In this document: positions 1 through 7,883 of the stretch, piece by piece
Position numbering within the stretch: the stretch's first letter is position 1
How the letters are laid out: every line of letters starts with the position of its first letter
DNA from: Bradyrhizobium sp.
Lineage (GTDB): Bacteria > Pseudomonadota > Alphaproteobacteria > Rhizobiales > Xanthobacteraceae
Assembly: GCF_004799445.1 (NCBI RefSeq)
Contig: NZ_SSNA01000168.1
Span: 1-35,335, forward strand
Direction of reading: 5' to 3'
DNA: 35,335 nucleotides
The notes under the pieces: model-generated
Told to the model about the DNA's origin: nothing
Databases searched by the model: none
Seen by the model: the letters and a program-made list of their open reading frames with translations, nothing else
Translations under genes and position numbers: made by a program

Positions 1-42
1 TCATCACTGAATTTATCGATCTGCAAGACATGTGCCGACAGG

Positions 43-76
43 AAAACAGCGGCGGCGCGAGCGCCGCCGCTGTTTT
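43..76 (-). terminator. Intrinsic terminator hairpin behind the solute-binding protein gene
   Basis: A perfect inverted repeat has 16-base arms (43-58 and 61-76) around a two-base centre. The stem is GC-rich with AAAA/TTTT at its outer ends. Read on the minus strand it lies 15 bases past the stop codon at 92 and ends in a short T run, as an intrinsic terminator would. The A/T ends are symmetric, so it could work in both directions. Confidence 0.75.
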
Positions 77-91
77 GAACAGGGGCCGTGA

Positions 92-1264
92 TCACTTCAT
101 CGGGCATTTGTCGTGGAAGCGATCCTGGTCGTCCTTGACGATGGTGGCAATGGTCTTGAGCGAGAGGGTGCCGTCGGCATCCTTCATCACGTTCTGCAGA
201 TAGAAATTCTGCACCGGGATGTGGTTGTTGCCGTATTTGAAGGGACCGCGCAGCGACTTGAAATCCGCCTTCTCCATCTCCGCCTTCATCGCGTCCTTTT
301 TGCTGGTGTCGCCCTTGACCGCCACCACGGCGCTATTGATCAATTGCGCGGCATCATAGGCCTGCGCGCCGTAATAGGTCGGGCGCAGCCCGGGATACTT
401 CTTGCGGTAATCCTCGACGAACTTCTTGTTCTGCTCGTTCGGCAGATCGTTGACCCATTCCTGCGCGCCGGGAACGCCGACCGCATTGTCCTTCTGCAGC
501 GGCAGCGACAATTCGTCGATGGTGAAAGCGGTGTAGAGCGGGATCTGCTCCTTGATGCCGGCCTGCACATATTGATTGAGGAACTGGACGCCGGCAGCCC
601 CGGGATAGAACACGAAGATCGATTCCGCCTTCGAGTTGCGCGCCTTGGTGAGCTCGGCCGAGAAGTCGAGCTGGCTCGGCCACACCGTGTATTCCTCGCC
701 CAGCACCGCGCCCTTGAAAGTGCTCTTCACACCGGCCAGCATGTCCTTGCCGGCGGCGTAGTTCGGGCCGATCAGGAACACCGACTTGACGCCCCGTTGA
801 TTCATGTAGAGGCCCATCGCCGCCGGGGTCTGGTCGTTTTGCCAGGAGGTCGAAAACACGTAAGGCGAGCACAATTCGCCGGCGAGCTGCGACGGTCCGG
901 CGTTGGCGCTAATCAGGAAGGTCTGCGAATCGACCGCGGTCTTGAGCGAAGCCAAAAGCACGTTCGACCAGATGTAACCGGCGATGAAGTCCACCTTGTC
1001 GGATTGCACCAATTTCTCGGTCTTCTGCTTGCCGACATCAGGCTTCTGCTGGTCATCCTCGTAGATCACCTCGACCGGCTTGCCGCCCATTTTGCGGCCG
1101 AGATGATCGAGCGCCAGTTCGAAGGAGTTGCGCATGTCGTTGCCGATAACGGCGGTCGGCCCGCTGAACGTGGAAACAAACCCGATCTTGATCGTGTCCC
1201 CCGCCAAGGCAGGATTTGCCAGGGCGAGAGCCGTCGCGCCCGCAAGCCAGAATGCTGTTCTCAT
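92..1264 (-). CDS. ABC transporter substrate-binding protein, branched-chain amino acid/aromatic type (Peripla_BP_6)
   Basis: Predicted periplasmic ligand-binding subunit of a high-affinity ABC importer. The 390-residue product starts MRTAFWLAG, has a hydrophobic signal peptide ending in ALA just before GDTIKIG, and continues with the Peripla_BP_6 pattern (IKIGFVSTFSGP, then IYEDDQQKPDVG). An ATG six codons upstream is possible, but GAGGAGGG lies eight bases before the ATG at 1264, so I use 1264. Relatives in Rhodopseudomonas and Bradyrhizobium bind branched-chain amino acids or aromatic acids; the ligand cannot be read from sequence. No permease or ATPase gene is adjacent on the visible side. 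The gene ends at the hairpin at 43-76, so any partner genes are elsewhere or it is an orphan receptor. Confidence 0.88.
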   Translation of the reverse strand: MRTAFWLAGATALALANPALAGDTIKIGFVSTFSGPTAVIGNDMRNSFELALDHLGRKMGGKPVEVIYEDDQQKPDVGKQKTEKLVQSDKVDFIAGYIWSNVLLASLKTAVDSQTFLISANAGPSQLAGELCSPYVFSTSWQNDQTPAAMGLYMNQRGVKSVFLIGPNYAAGKDMLAGVKSTFKGAVLGEEYTVWPSQLDFSAELTKARNSKAESIFVFYPGAAGVQFLNQYVQAGIKEQIPLYTAFTIDELSLPLQKDNAVGVPGAQEWVNDLPNEQNKKFVEDYRKKYPGLRPTYYGAQAYDAAQLINSAVVAVKGDTSKKDAMKAEMEKADFKSLRGPFKYGNNHIPVQNFYLQNVMKDADGTLSLKTIATIVKDDQDRFHDKCPMK

Positions 1265-1519
1265 ATCCCGTTCCCTCCTCATTTTTTATCCCGCCAGCAA
1301 AACGAATTGTCCCGTCCTGGAGCGCTCTGCGTCCCCTTTCGCAGGCCCCCTCCCCCAGAAGTGACTTATTTTGTGCGCGAAATCTCCGGTCGGCAGCAAG
1401 CACGAACCGCCTGCTCCCGCTTAGAACCTTCGGCCCATGCCCTAGCGGCCATGCACCATAGTTCGCGGCCGATGTGGATGGCAAGAATTATAGTGCAGAA
1501 TCGTTTCGGGCGCCGTCCG

Positions 1520-2404
1520 TCAGATCAGATACTCGGCCCCGTCGATGACGTACGACGCGTGGCGGAAGTCGCGGATGGTTGCGACCTTGTCGGCCGACCA
1601 CTGCAGCAGCATGAAATATTTCGGCCCCGAACCCGGGTCGCCCGGATCGAACACCAGGATGGCGGCATGGCCTTCGACCAGCCCGGGCACCAAATGCCAA
1701 TCCTTGACCTTCGAATAATTTCCGAAATATCTGGAAACCTCGGCCTTGCCGCTCAACCGGGTCCTGTTGACGAGGTCGAGCCGCACATCGTCAGCGATCA
1801 TGGTGCGGATGGCGTCGAAATCCCGCGCGTTGAAACGCTCGACATAGACGCCAAGCCGATCACGGTCCGCTTCCGACAATTCCGGACGCGGCCAATCGTC
1901 GGGCTCGCTTGCCAGTTCGCGGAGCCGAGCCCGCCCGCGGTGCAGCGCCGCCTTCACCGCGGGCAGGCTGCAATCCATCACCTCGCAGACTTCCGTTAAC
2001 GAATAGCCGAGCACGTCCGTCAGAACCACGCTGGAGCGCTGGGCGACCGGAAGGCGCATGAAGGTGCGCAGACTTGCGCTTGCGATCTGACGGCTGGTGA
2101 TGGTATCGGCCGGGTCGGCGATCATCTCCACCTCCTCGCCCGCATGGAGGGCTTCCTGTCGGTTACGACGGCGCAGAAAATCCAGCGCGGCATTGTGCGC
2201 GATCTTGAACAGCCAGCCCTCGGGATTGCCGATGTCGCCGGCCGACGCCAACGACACCACCGCCTTGAGCAGCGCATCCTGCAGCACATCCTCGCCGTCG
2301 ATCACCGAACCGACCATGCGGGCGCAATATCGATGCAGCTTCGGCCGCATCCCGACGATCAACCGATCAATAGCCGCCGCCGATGCTTCGGAGACCGGCT
2401 TCAT
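1520..2404 (-). CDS. ECF-type RNA polymerase sigma factor with C-terminal SnoaL-like domain
   Basis: Predicted cytoplasmic alternative sigma factor of 294 residues. Region 2 spans about residues 17-83 (NPEGWLFKIAHNAALDFLRRR) and region 4 about 110-166, with the helix-turn-helix around GYSLTEVCEVMDCSLPAVK. Residues about 178-292 form a SnoaL/NTF2-like domain (FNARDFDAIRTMIADDVRLD). Sigma factors of this design (ECF41/ECF56-like groups) use the C-terminal domain as a built-in control module rather than a separate anti-sigma factor; that is family knowledge, not seen here. The ATG at 2404 is preceded by GAGG at five bases and gives a standard N-terminus; the open frame extends 33 codons further up into the neighbouring gene. 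It follows the 2434-2742 gene by 29 bases on the same strand, probably as one unit. Confidence 0.87.
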   Translation of the reverse strand: MKPVSEASAAAIDRLIVGMRPKLHRYCARMVGSVIDGEDVLQDALLKAVVSLASAGDIGNPEGWLFKIAHNAALDFLRRRNRQEALHAGEEVEMIADPADTITSRQIASASLRTFMRLPVAQRSSVVLTDVLGYSLTEVCEVMDCSLPAVKAALHRGRARLRELASEPDDWPRPELSEADRDRLGVYVERFNARDFDAIRTMIADDVRLDLVNRTRLSGKAEVSRYFGNYSKVKDWHLVPGLVEGHAAILVFDPGDPGSGPKYFMLLQWSADKVATIRDFRHASYVIDGAEYLI

Positions 2405-2433
2405 GTTGCCTCGCACAATTCCAAATCCAAGGT

Positions 2434-2742
2434 CTATGGCTCGCTCAGCATGCGATAATTGCCGACGATTGTAACACCTCCCGCCAGCGGCGGCTCGGCA
2501 CAACGTTCGCGAATCCCGCTCTGGAATGTCTTGAAGGCAGCCAGATTCGGAATCGCACTTGAACCGTCAGCGGCGTCGGTCTCGACGAAATGAATGAAGC
2601 TGTTGTCGTCAAGCCGCAGCGAAAGATAGCGCACGCCATCCGGCCGCGCGGATTTCAATTCCTCAAATACCGCCGCAATCAGCTCTGCGTTCTTGTCGGC
2701 CATATCGGGCCTGGTTTTGTACCTGATCAAGGTCCGTTTCAT
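2434..2742 (-). CDS. Small protein of the antibiotic biosynthesis monooxygenase-like (dimeric alpha/beta barrel) fold
   Basis: 102-residue cytoplasmic protein starting MKRTLIRYKTRPDMADKNAELI. The alternation of short strands and a helix (TLIRYKTRP, AELIAAVFEEL, RYLSLRLDDNSFIHFVE) matches the ABM/stress-response dimeric alpha-beta barrel superfamily, which includes small oxygenases and heme- or quinone-binding proteins. GGAG lies seven bases before the ATG. It is the first gene of a probable two-gene unit with the ECF sigma factor, 29 bases apart. Proteins of this kind are often encoded beside SnoaL-containing sigma factors and may be a regulatory partner or the regulated enzyme. No catalytic residues can be assigned. 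Confidence 0.72.
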   Translation of the reverse strand: MKRTLIRYKTRPDMADKNAELIAAVFEELKSARPDGVRYLSLRLDDNSFIHFVETDAADGSSAIPNLAAFKTFQSGIRERCAEPPLAGGVTIVGNYRMLSEP

Positions 2743-2934
2743 CGTTCACTCCATGGCAGGGTTCGCAAACTGAGATCGTCGCATCTCGCGCCCATAGACG
2801 CTCGGGGCCCCCCAAAGGATTCGGCCGAAAAAATTATTTCTAGGACTGTCTTCTTTGCCGCCTGCCTGACGTCAATCCGCTGACGATACGCTTCGGCTAT
2901 CGGGCGATTGGGAATCCGGGCTTGGACCGAAGCG

Positions 2935-2952
2935 GATTAGCGCCTACTAATC
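2935..2952. promoter_or_regulatory. Inverted repeat upstream of the NDH-2 gene, possible operator
   Basis: GATTAG and CTAATC form perfect six-base arms around a six-base centre, 37 bases before the ATG at 2990. The position suits a regulator site between a promoter and the ribosome-binding site GGGAGG (2971-2976). No regulator is known to me for it, and a match this short could be chance. Confidence 0.3.
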
Positions 2953-2989
2953 ACACGGAGGCAGAATTCCGACCGGGAGGTCGCCGTCC

Positions 2990-4273
2990 ATGACGACAGA
3001 GCAGCCGCCACAGTCCAAGACGCATCGCGTGGTAATCGTCGGCGCCGGCTTCGGCGGGCTGGAATGCGCGCATCGGCTGGCCGGTGCGCCGGTCTCGATC
3101 ACGCTGGTCGACCGCCGCAATCATCATCTGTTCCAGCCGCTGTTGTATCAGGTCGCGACCGCTTCGCTGGCAACTTCGGAGATCGCCTGGCCGATCCGCT
3201 ATCTCATGCGCGACCGCCGCGAGGTGACTACGCTGTTCGCCAACGTGAACGGCGTCAACGCGCAGAGTAAGCGCGTGCTGCTCGATGATGGCGATACCCT
3301 GCCCTATGACACCCTGATCCTCGCCACCGGTGCGCGCCACGCCTATTTTGGCCATGACGAATGGGAGCCGTTCGCGCCGGGCCTGAAGACACTCGAGGAT
3401 GCGACCACGCTCCGGCGTCGAATCCTGGTCGCCTTCGAGCGTGCCGAGCGCGAGACCGATCCGGAGCGGCGCGAAGCGCTGCTTACCTTCGTCATCATCG
3501 GCGCTGGGCCAACCGGCGTCGAACTCGCCGGCACCATCGCCGACCTGGCAAAAGACACGCTGGCGCCGGATTTCCGCAACATCGACACCCGCAAGGCGCG
3601 CGTGGTGCTGATCGAGGCAGGGCCGCGGGTGCTCGCAGGCTTTCCCGACGATCTCTCGGCTTACGCGCAAGCCTCGCTGGAAAGCCTCGGCGTCGAGGTG
3701 AGGGTCGGGCAACCCGTCACCGAATGCTCGGCCGACGGCGTGGTCTACGGCGACAACAAGCTCGAGGCCAGAACCATCATCTGGGCCGCCGGCGTGCGCG
3801 CCTCACGGGCCGCGGAATGGCTTAACGCCCCCGCCGATCGCGCCCATCGCTTGGAGGTTCTGCCAGACCTTACCGTGCCCGGTCATCCCGACATCTTTGC
3901 CATCGGCGACACCGTAACGATCGCCGGCCCCGACGGCAGACCGGTGCCCGGCATCGCACCGGCAGCGAAACAGCAGGGGCGCTATGCCGCGGCAACCATC
4001 AAGGCGCGGCTGAACGGCGGCACGCTGCCGCCATTCCGCTACAAGCATGCCGGCAGCCTGGCGCAGATTGGCAAGCGGCTCGCAGTGATCGACTTCGGAC
4101 GCATCAAATTGCGCGGCACGATCGCATGGTGGATATGGGGCATCGCCCACATCTATTTCCTGATCGGGCTGCGCAACCGGCTCAGCGTCGCCCTCAGCTG
4201 GCTGTGGATACACGCCCGCGACCAGCGCGCGGCGCGGCTGATTACCCAGGGCAGCAGCAAGGTGGTGCGTTGA
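2990..4273 (+). CDS. ndh: Type II NADH:quinone oxidoreductase (NDH-2)
   Basis: Single-subunit, non-proton-pumping flavoenzyme that passes electrons from NADH to the quinone pool at the cytoplasmic face of the membrane. The 427 residues are a normal NDH-2 length. The FAD-binding motif VVIVGAGFGG is at about residues 14-23, the NAD(P)H-binding motif VIIGAGPTGVELAG at about 168-181, the second FAD contact DIFAIGDT at 301-308, and the quinone-site pattern APAAKQQG at 323-330. A hydrophobic/aromatic C-terminus (about 366-400, IAWWIWGIAHIYFLIGL) anchors the family to the membrane. The start is supported by GGGAGG eight bases upstream. It stands alone and converges on the 4283-5497 gene with nine bases between the stop codons and no clear terminator hairpin. 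Confidence 0.92.
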   Translation: MTTEQPPQSKTHRVVIVGAGFGGLECAHRLAGAPVSITLVDRRNHHLFQPLLYQVATASLATSEIAWPIRYLMRDRREVTTLFANVNGVNAQSKRVLLDDGDTLPYDTLILATGARHAYFGHDEWEPFAPGLKTLEDATTLRRRILVAFERAERETDPERREALLTFVIIGAGPTGVELAGTIADLAKDTLAPDFRNIDTRKARVVLIEAGPRVLAGFPDDLSAYAQASLESLGVEVRVGQPVTECSADGVVYGDNKLEARTIIWAAGVRASRAAEWLNAPADRAHRLEVLPDLTVPGHPDIFAIGDTVTIAGPDGRPVPGIAPAAKQQGRYAAATIKARLNGGTLPPFRYKHAGSLAQIGKRLAVIDFGRIKLRGTIAWWIWGIAHIYFLIGLRNRLSVALSWLWIHARDQRAARLITQGSSKVVR

Positions 4274-4282
4274 ATTTGGTTC

Positions 4283-5497
4283 TCACTTGACCAGCGAACA
4301 CCCGCCGTCGGCGATCGGCCGGAACGCCCGATCGGCCGGAATCGTCGAAACCAGCCGGTAGTAGTCGTAGGGATATTTCGACTCTTCCGGCTTCTTGACC
4401 TCGAACAGATACATCGGATGGATCACGCGGCCGTCCTGACGGATCGTGACGTCGCCGAACAATTTGTCCTTGCCGCTGAATTTCTTCATCTGCGGAACGA
4501 CGTCCCTGGCATGGTCGCTGCCGGTCGCGGCCACCGCGTTGAGGTACGCCAGCGTCGAGGCATAGACGCCGGCCTGATTGCCGCTCGGCATCTTGCCATT
4601 CATGCCCGGCCGCGCACTAAAACGCCTGGCGAAGGCGCGGGTGTCGTCGTTCATATCCCAGTAGAAAGCTTCCAGAAGCTGCAATCCTTGCGCGACCTTC
4701 AGCCCCATTCCGTGCACGTCGTTGATGAACAGCAGGAAGGCGACCAGGCTCTGCCCACCCGACTTGATGCCGAACTCGCCGGCCTGCTTGACCGCGTTGA
4801 TGGTGTCGCCGCCGGCATTGGCAAGGCCGATGACCCCGGCCTTCGAATTCTGTGCCTGCAGCAGCAGCGAGGCGAAATCGGAGGTGCCGAGCGGATGCCT
4901 GGCTGAGCCCAGCACCTTGCCGCCGTGCTTCTCGATATAGTTGGTGGCCTCGGCCTCGATGCCCTGGCCGAGCGCGTAATTCACCGTGAGAAAAAACCAG
5001 TCGGTGCCGCCGCGCGCCATCATCGCCGCCGCCGTGGTGTTGCCGGTGGCCCAGGCATCGTTGACCCACTGGATGGTGTTCGGCGAGCAAGCCTTTCCGG
5101 TCAGGTCCGAGCTTGCGGTTGAAGAGGCGAGGAACGTCATCGGCGAATCGCGCAGCAGCGCGTTGATGGTGAGGCCTACCGCCGAATTCGGTACATCGAC
5201 CACCGCGTCAACCTTGTCGATGTCGAGCCATTTGCGCACGATCGCCGCGCCGACGTCAGCCTTGTTCTGGTGATCGGCGTAGACAATCTCGACCTTGATG
5301 TTCTTGCCCCCGCCGTTGAAATCCTCCGCCGCCATCCGCGCGGCTTCCACCGAGCCCATGCCGTTGGTGTCCTGGAAGATGCCGGAGATATCGTTGAGCA
5401 CGCCGACACGGACCACATTGTCGGAAATCTCGGCCTGGGCCGGACCCCATGCGGCGCACGACAGCGCCAGCGCCAGACCAAACCTTGGACCCCTCAT
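4283..5497 (-). CDS. ABC transporter substrate-binding protein, branched-chain amino acid type (Peripla_BP_6)
   Basis: 404-residue periplasmic binding protein. A signal peptide (MRGPRFGLALALSCAAWGPAQA) precedes the mature start EISDNVVRVGVLNDISG. Conserved Peripla_BP_6 segments follow (VEIVYADHQNKADVGAAIVRKW; TDWFFLTVNYALGQG). AGGGAGG before the ATG supports the start. Like the 92-1264 protein it has no permease or ATPase genes beside it. The two are only distantly alike, so they are not a recent duplication. It diverges from atzF across a 442-base gap, so a link with allophanate or urea-type nitrogen metabolism is possible but unproven; the ligand is unknown. Confidence 0.86.
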   Translation of the reverse strand: MRGPRFGLALALSCAAWGPAQAEISDNVVRVGVLNDISGIFQDTNGMGSVEAARMAAEDFNGGGKNIKVEIVYADHQNKADVGAAIVRKWLDIDKVDAVVDVPNSAVGLTINALLRDSPMTFLASSTASSDLTGKACSPNTIQWVNDAWATGNTTAAAMMARGGTDWFFLTVNYALGQGIEAEATNYIEKHGGKVLGSARHPLGTSDFASLLLQAQNSKAGVIGLANAGGDTINAVKQAGEFGIKSGGQSLVAFLLFINDVHGMGLKVAQGLQLLEAFYWDMNDDTRAFARRFSARPGMNGKMPSGNQAGVYASTLAYLNAVAATGSDHARDVVPQMKKFSGKDKLFGDVTIRQDGRVIHPMYLFEVKKPEESKYPYDYYRLVSTIPADRAFRPIADGGCSLVK

Positions 5498-5754
5498 CGT
5501 CGCCCTCCCTGTTGTTCTGTTGTTTCTTCTTTTTCGTTACAGTCTGGGTATCCTATCTCTTCGACAGAAGCATCGCCTTCAGGCATCTCCAGGGACGTTT
5601 GGCGCGAGGCGAGATCTGGCGTGCTCGCCCGGCAAGGGCGCCTTGCAGCAGCGATACGGTATTGCTCATAAATTAGGCAAGTTCGATGGGCGCGGTCTCG
5701 CTTGCGCAGCCCAATTGGCGCTCTGAAAAGCCTCCAAGGATCTGATCTTTCATC

Positions 5755-5771
5755 CCTATTTTCAGAATAGG
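5755..5771. promoter_or_regulatory. Inverted repeat upstream of atzF, possible operator
   Basis: CCTATT and AATAGG are perfect six-base arms around TTCAG in the AT-rich stretch about 170 bases before the atzF start. It could be a regulator site or a small hairpin. No known binding motif is recognised. Confidence 0.28.
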
Positions 5772-5785
5772 ATATCGTCACGCCG

Positions 5786-5795
5786 ATGTACACAA
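5786..5795. promoter_or_regulatory. Candidate GntR/FCD operator upstream of atzF
   Basis: ATGTACACAA matches eight of ten positions of the TTGTATACAA-type palindrome that many FCD-family GntR regulators bind. A nine-of-ten match (TTGCATACAA) lies upstream of the importer operon at 16403-16412. The GntR/FCD regulator encoded at 7884-8621 is the natural candidate to bind both. This is inference from family preference. Confidence 0.3.
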
Positions 5796-5939
5796 TGGCA
5801 CACCGCTTGCTTCGTTGAGTATGGATTTCCGCCTTCCCGGAGTGCAGTGAGTCATGGCGAACCGACCCTTCCTCTGCTGGATTCGAAAGGCGCCCTTGCC
5901 GCATTTGCCGATTGAACTCGTCTCCGATCGGAGCCGCGC

Positions 5940-7736
5940 GTGACCGAAACCGTCGCTGCAATTGTCGCCGCGCATCGCGCAGGCCAGCTGTCGCCTGCGC
6001 AAACCGTCGCGCGAAGTTTTCAGCGGATTCGCGATCACAACGATCCGGCCATCTTCATCAGCCTGCGCGACGAGGCGGACGCGGTGGCGGAAGCCGAAGC
6101 CTTGATCGCGAAGGATGCCGCACTGCTTCCGCTGTACGGGATTCCGGTCGCGGTGAAGGACAATATCGACGTCGCCGGATTGCCCACCACGGCCGCCTGT
6201 CCGGCTTATGCCTACATGCCGTCGCTCGACGCCACGTCGGTGGCGCGGCTGCGCGCCGCCGGCGCCATCATGATCGGCAAGACCAACCTCGATCAGTTCG
6301 CCACCGGCCTGGTCGGCGTGCGCTCGCCCTATGGCATCCCCAACAATCCGATGCGCGGCGATCTGATTCCGGGCGGATCGAGTTCAGGCTCGGCGGTGGC
6401 CGTGTCGGCCGGGCTGGTGCCGCTGGCGCTTGGCACCGACACCGCCGGAAGCGGCCGGGTGCCGGCGATGCTCAACAACATCGTCGGGCTGAAACCGAGC
6501 CTTGGGCTGGTTTCCACCGCCGGCGTCGTGCCGGCGTGCCGGACGCTCGATTGCGTCTCGGTGTTCTCGCTCACCGTCGACGACGCGATGACGGTGCTGA
6601 GAGCGATGGCCGGCCCCGATGGCGCCGATCCGTTCTCGCGCAACCGGGAGCTGGCGGGGGTTTCCGCATTTCCCGCCAATCTGCGGCTGGGCGTGCCGCG
6701 CGACGGCCAGTTGATCTTTTTCGGCGACAAGGCCTCGGAAGCCGCCTATGGCGCGGCGCTCAAGCGCTGGACCGCACTCGGCGCCACGCTGGTCGGATTC
6801 GATCTCGAGCCGTTCTATGAAACCGCGCGGCTGCTCTATGACGGGCCGTGGGTGGCGGAACGCTATCTGGTCATCCGCAATCTGTTGGCGTCATCGCCGG
6901 ACGCGATCCATCCGGTCACGCGTGAGATAGCCGCCGGCGGAGCACGGCTCACCGCCGCCGACACCTTCGCGGCGCTGTACCGGCTGCAGGCACTGCGCCG
7001 CATCGCCGAACGGGCCTTTGCCAATATCGATGCGCTGGTGCTGCCGACGGCGCCGACCGTGTACTCGACGGCGCAGGTGCTCGCCAATCCGATCGAGCTC
7101 AACTCCAGGCTCGGAACCTACACCAATTTCGTCAACCTGCTTGACCTCTGCGGCCTCGCCGTGCCGGCGGCGATCCGGCCGGACGATATTCCGTTCGGCA
7201 TCACGCTGCTGGCGCCGGCCGGCCAGGACGCGCGGCTCGCCAGCATCGGCCGTGTCTTTCAGGCCGACACCAAACTGACGCTCGGCGCCGGATGCGTGCC
7301 ACAGCCGCAGCTCGCGGATCTTTCGGCGAGCCTGAGCGAAGACGAAATCGCGATCGCCGTGGTCGGCGCGCACCTTTCGGGAATGGCGCTGAACGGCGAA
7401 TTGAAAACGCTGGGCGGACGATTGCTGGAGGCAACGGCCACCGCTCCCGACTACCGGCTTTATGCGCTGGACACCACGCCGCCGAAACCCGGCATGCTGC
7501 GGGTGGCGGCGGCAACCGGCGCATCGATCGAGCTGGAGATCTGGGCGCTGGCGGCCGCTTCATTCGGAAAATTCGTCGCCGCCATCCCGCCGCCGCTGTC
7601 GATCGGCACCGTGCGCCTCGCCGACGGCCGCGGCGTCAAGGGCTTCATCGTCGAAGCCGCCGATGTCGACGGCGCGCGCGAGATTTCCGCGTTCGGCGGC
7701 TGGCGCGCCTTTGTGGCGGAAGCCGCGGCGGGGTGA
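5940..7736 (+). CDS. atzF: Allophanate hydrolase AtzF
   Basis: Amidase-signature enzyme that hydrolyses allophanate to CO2 and ammonia, the last step of urea-carboxylase and cyanuric acid/biuret pathways. In the N-terminal amidase domain (about 1-440) the Ser-cisSer-Lys triad is K73 (AVKDNID), S147 (GGSSSGS) and S171 (TDTAGSG); the spacing matches characterised AtzF. Residues about 465-598 form the C-terminal domain typical of allophanate hydrolases (VGAHLSGMALNGELKTLGG) and absent from ordinary amidases, so the length of 598 is right for the family. The start is GTG, supported by GGAG six bases upstream. No urea carboxylase gene is beside it. It converges on the atzGEH/GntR operon across a palindromic repeat, and AtzEG plus AtzH would supply its substrate. 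Confidence 0.93.
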   Translation: MTETVAAIVAAHRAGQLSPAQTVARSFQRIRDHNDPAIFISLRDEADAVAEAEALIAKDAALLPLYGIPVAVKDNIDVAGLPTTAACPAYAYMPSLDATSVARLRAAGAIMIGKTNLDQFATGLVGVRSPYGIPNNPMRGDLIPGGSSSGSAVAVSAGLVPLALGTDTAGSGRVPAMLNNIVGLKPSLGLVSTAGVVPACRTLDCVSVFSLTVDDAMTVLRAMAGPDGADPFSRNRELAGVSAFPANLRLGVPRDGQLIFFGDKASEAAYGAALKRWTALGATLVGFDLEPFYETARLLYDGPWVAERYLVIRNLLASSPDAIHPVTREIAAGGARLTAADTFAALYRLQALRRIAERAFANIDALVLPTAPTVYSTAQVLANPIELNSRLGTYTNFVNLLDLCGLAVPAAIRPDDIPFGITLLAPAGQDARLASIGRVFQADTKLTLGAGCVPQPQLADLSASLSEDEIAIAVVGAHLSGMALNGELKTLGGRLLEATATAPDYRLYALDTTPPKPGMLRVAAATGASIELEIWALAAASFGKFVAAIPPPLSIGTVRLADGRGVKGFIVEAADVDGAREISAFGGWRAFVAEAAAG

Positions 7737-7739
7737 GTA

Positions 7740-7853
7740 CGTCGTTGCGAGCCAACGGGTCGCGCGAATGCGCGCCCGATGACGGGCTCCGCGAAGCAAT
7801 CCATCGCGACAACAAAGCTGGATTGCTTCGTCGCTTCGCTCCTCGCAATGACG
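7740..7853. repeat. Palindromic intergenic repeat, CGTCATTGCGAG family
   Basis: Outer arms CGTCGTTGCGAG and CTCGCAATGACG enclose inner arms around GAAGCAATCCA and TGGATTGCTTCG. The same arms recur at 26980-27058. Many copies of such elements occur in Bradyrhizobium-type genomes between convergent genes. Here it begins three bases after the atzF stop and precedes the GntR stop at 7884, so the folded RNA could end transcription from both sides. Confidence 0.8.
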
Positions 7854-7883
7854 GCATGACGTCACCGCCCTCGCGCGCTTGAC

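Larger units (their letters stand above)
5498..5939. other. Divergent intergenic region between a binding-protein gene and atzF
   Basis: 442 bases without a convincing gene, visibly more AT-rich than the flanking coding DNA. The frames open across it have unlikely protein composition and no good ribosome-binding site. It must hold the promoters of both the minus-strand gene at 5497 and atzF. It contains the inverted repeat at 5755-5771 and the TGTACACAA-type half palindrome at 5786-5795. I could not assign a -35/-10 pair with confidence. Confidence 0.6.

Noticed and set aside
1487..1492. TATAAT-like hexamer on the minus strand upstream of the first binding-protein gene
   Set aside because: It lies more than 220 bases from the start and has no matching -35 box; a single hexamer is not enough.
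113..1999. 628-codon plus-strand open frame across the first binding-protein and sigma genes
   Set aside because: It is antisense to two well-supported genes, has no recognisable domain and exists because high GC leaves few stops in the opposite frame.
2951..3712. 253-codon minus-strand open frame opposite ndh
   Set aside because: It is antisense to the FAD- and NAD-binding motifs of NDH-2 and has no motif of its own.
5494..5961. 155-codon minus-strand open frame in the atzF upstream gap
   Set aside because: It has no family resemblance, atypical composition, and overlaps the neighbouring start region; it is more likely regulatory DNA.
7740..7853. CRISPR-like or tRNA-like structure
   Set aside because: The repeats are nested palindromes present once per site, not direct repeats with spacers, and no cloverleaf or anticodon arm can be drawn.
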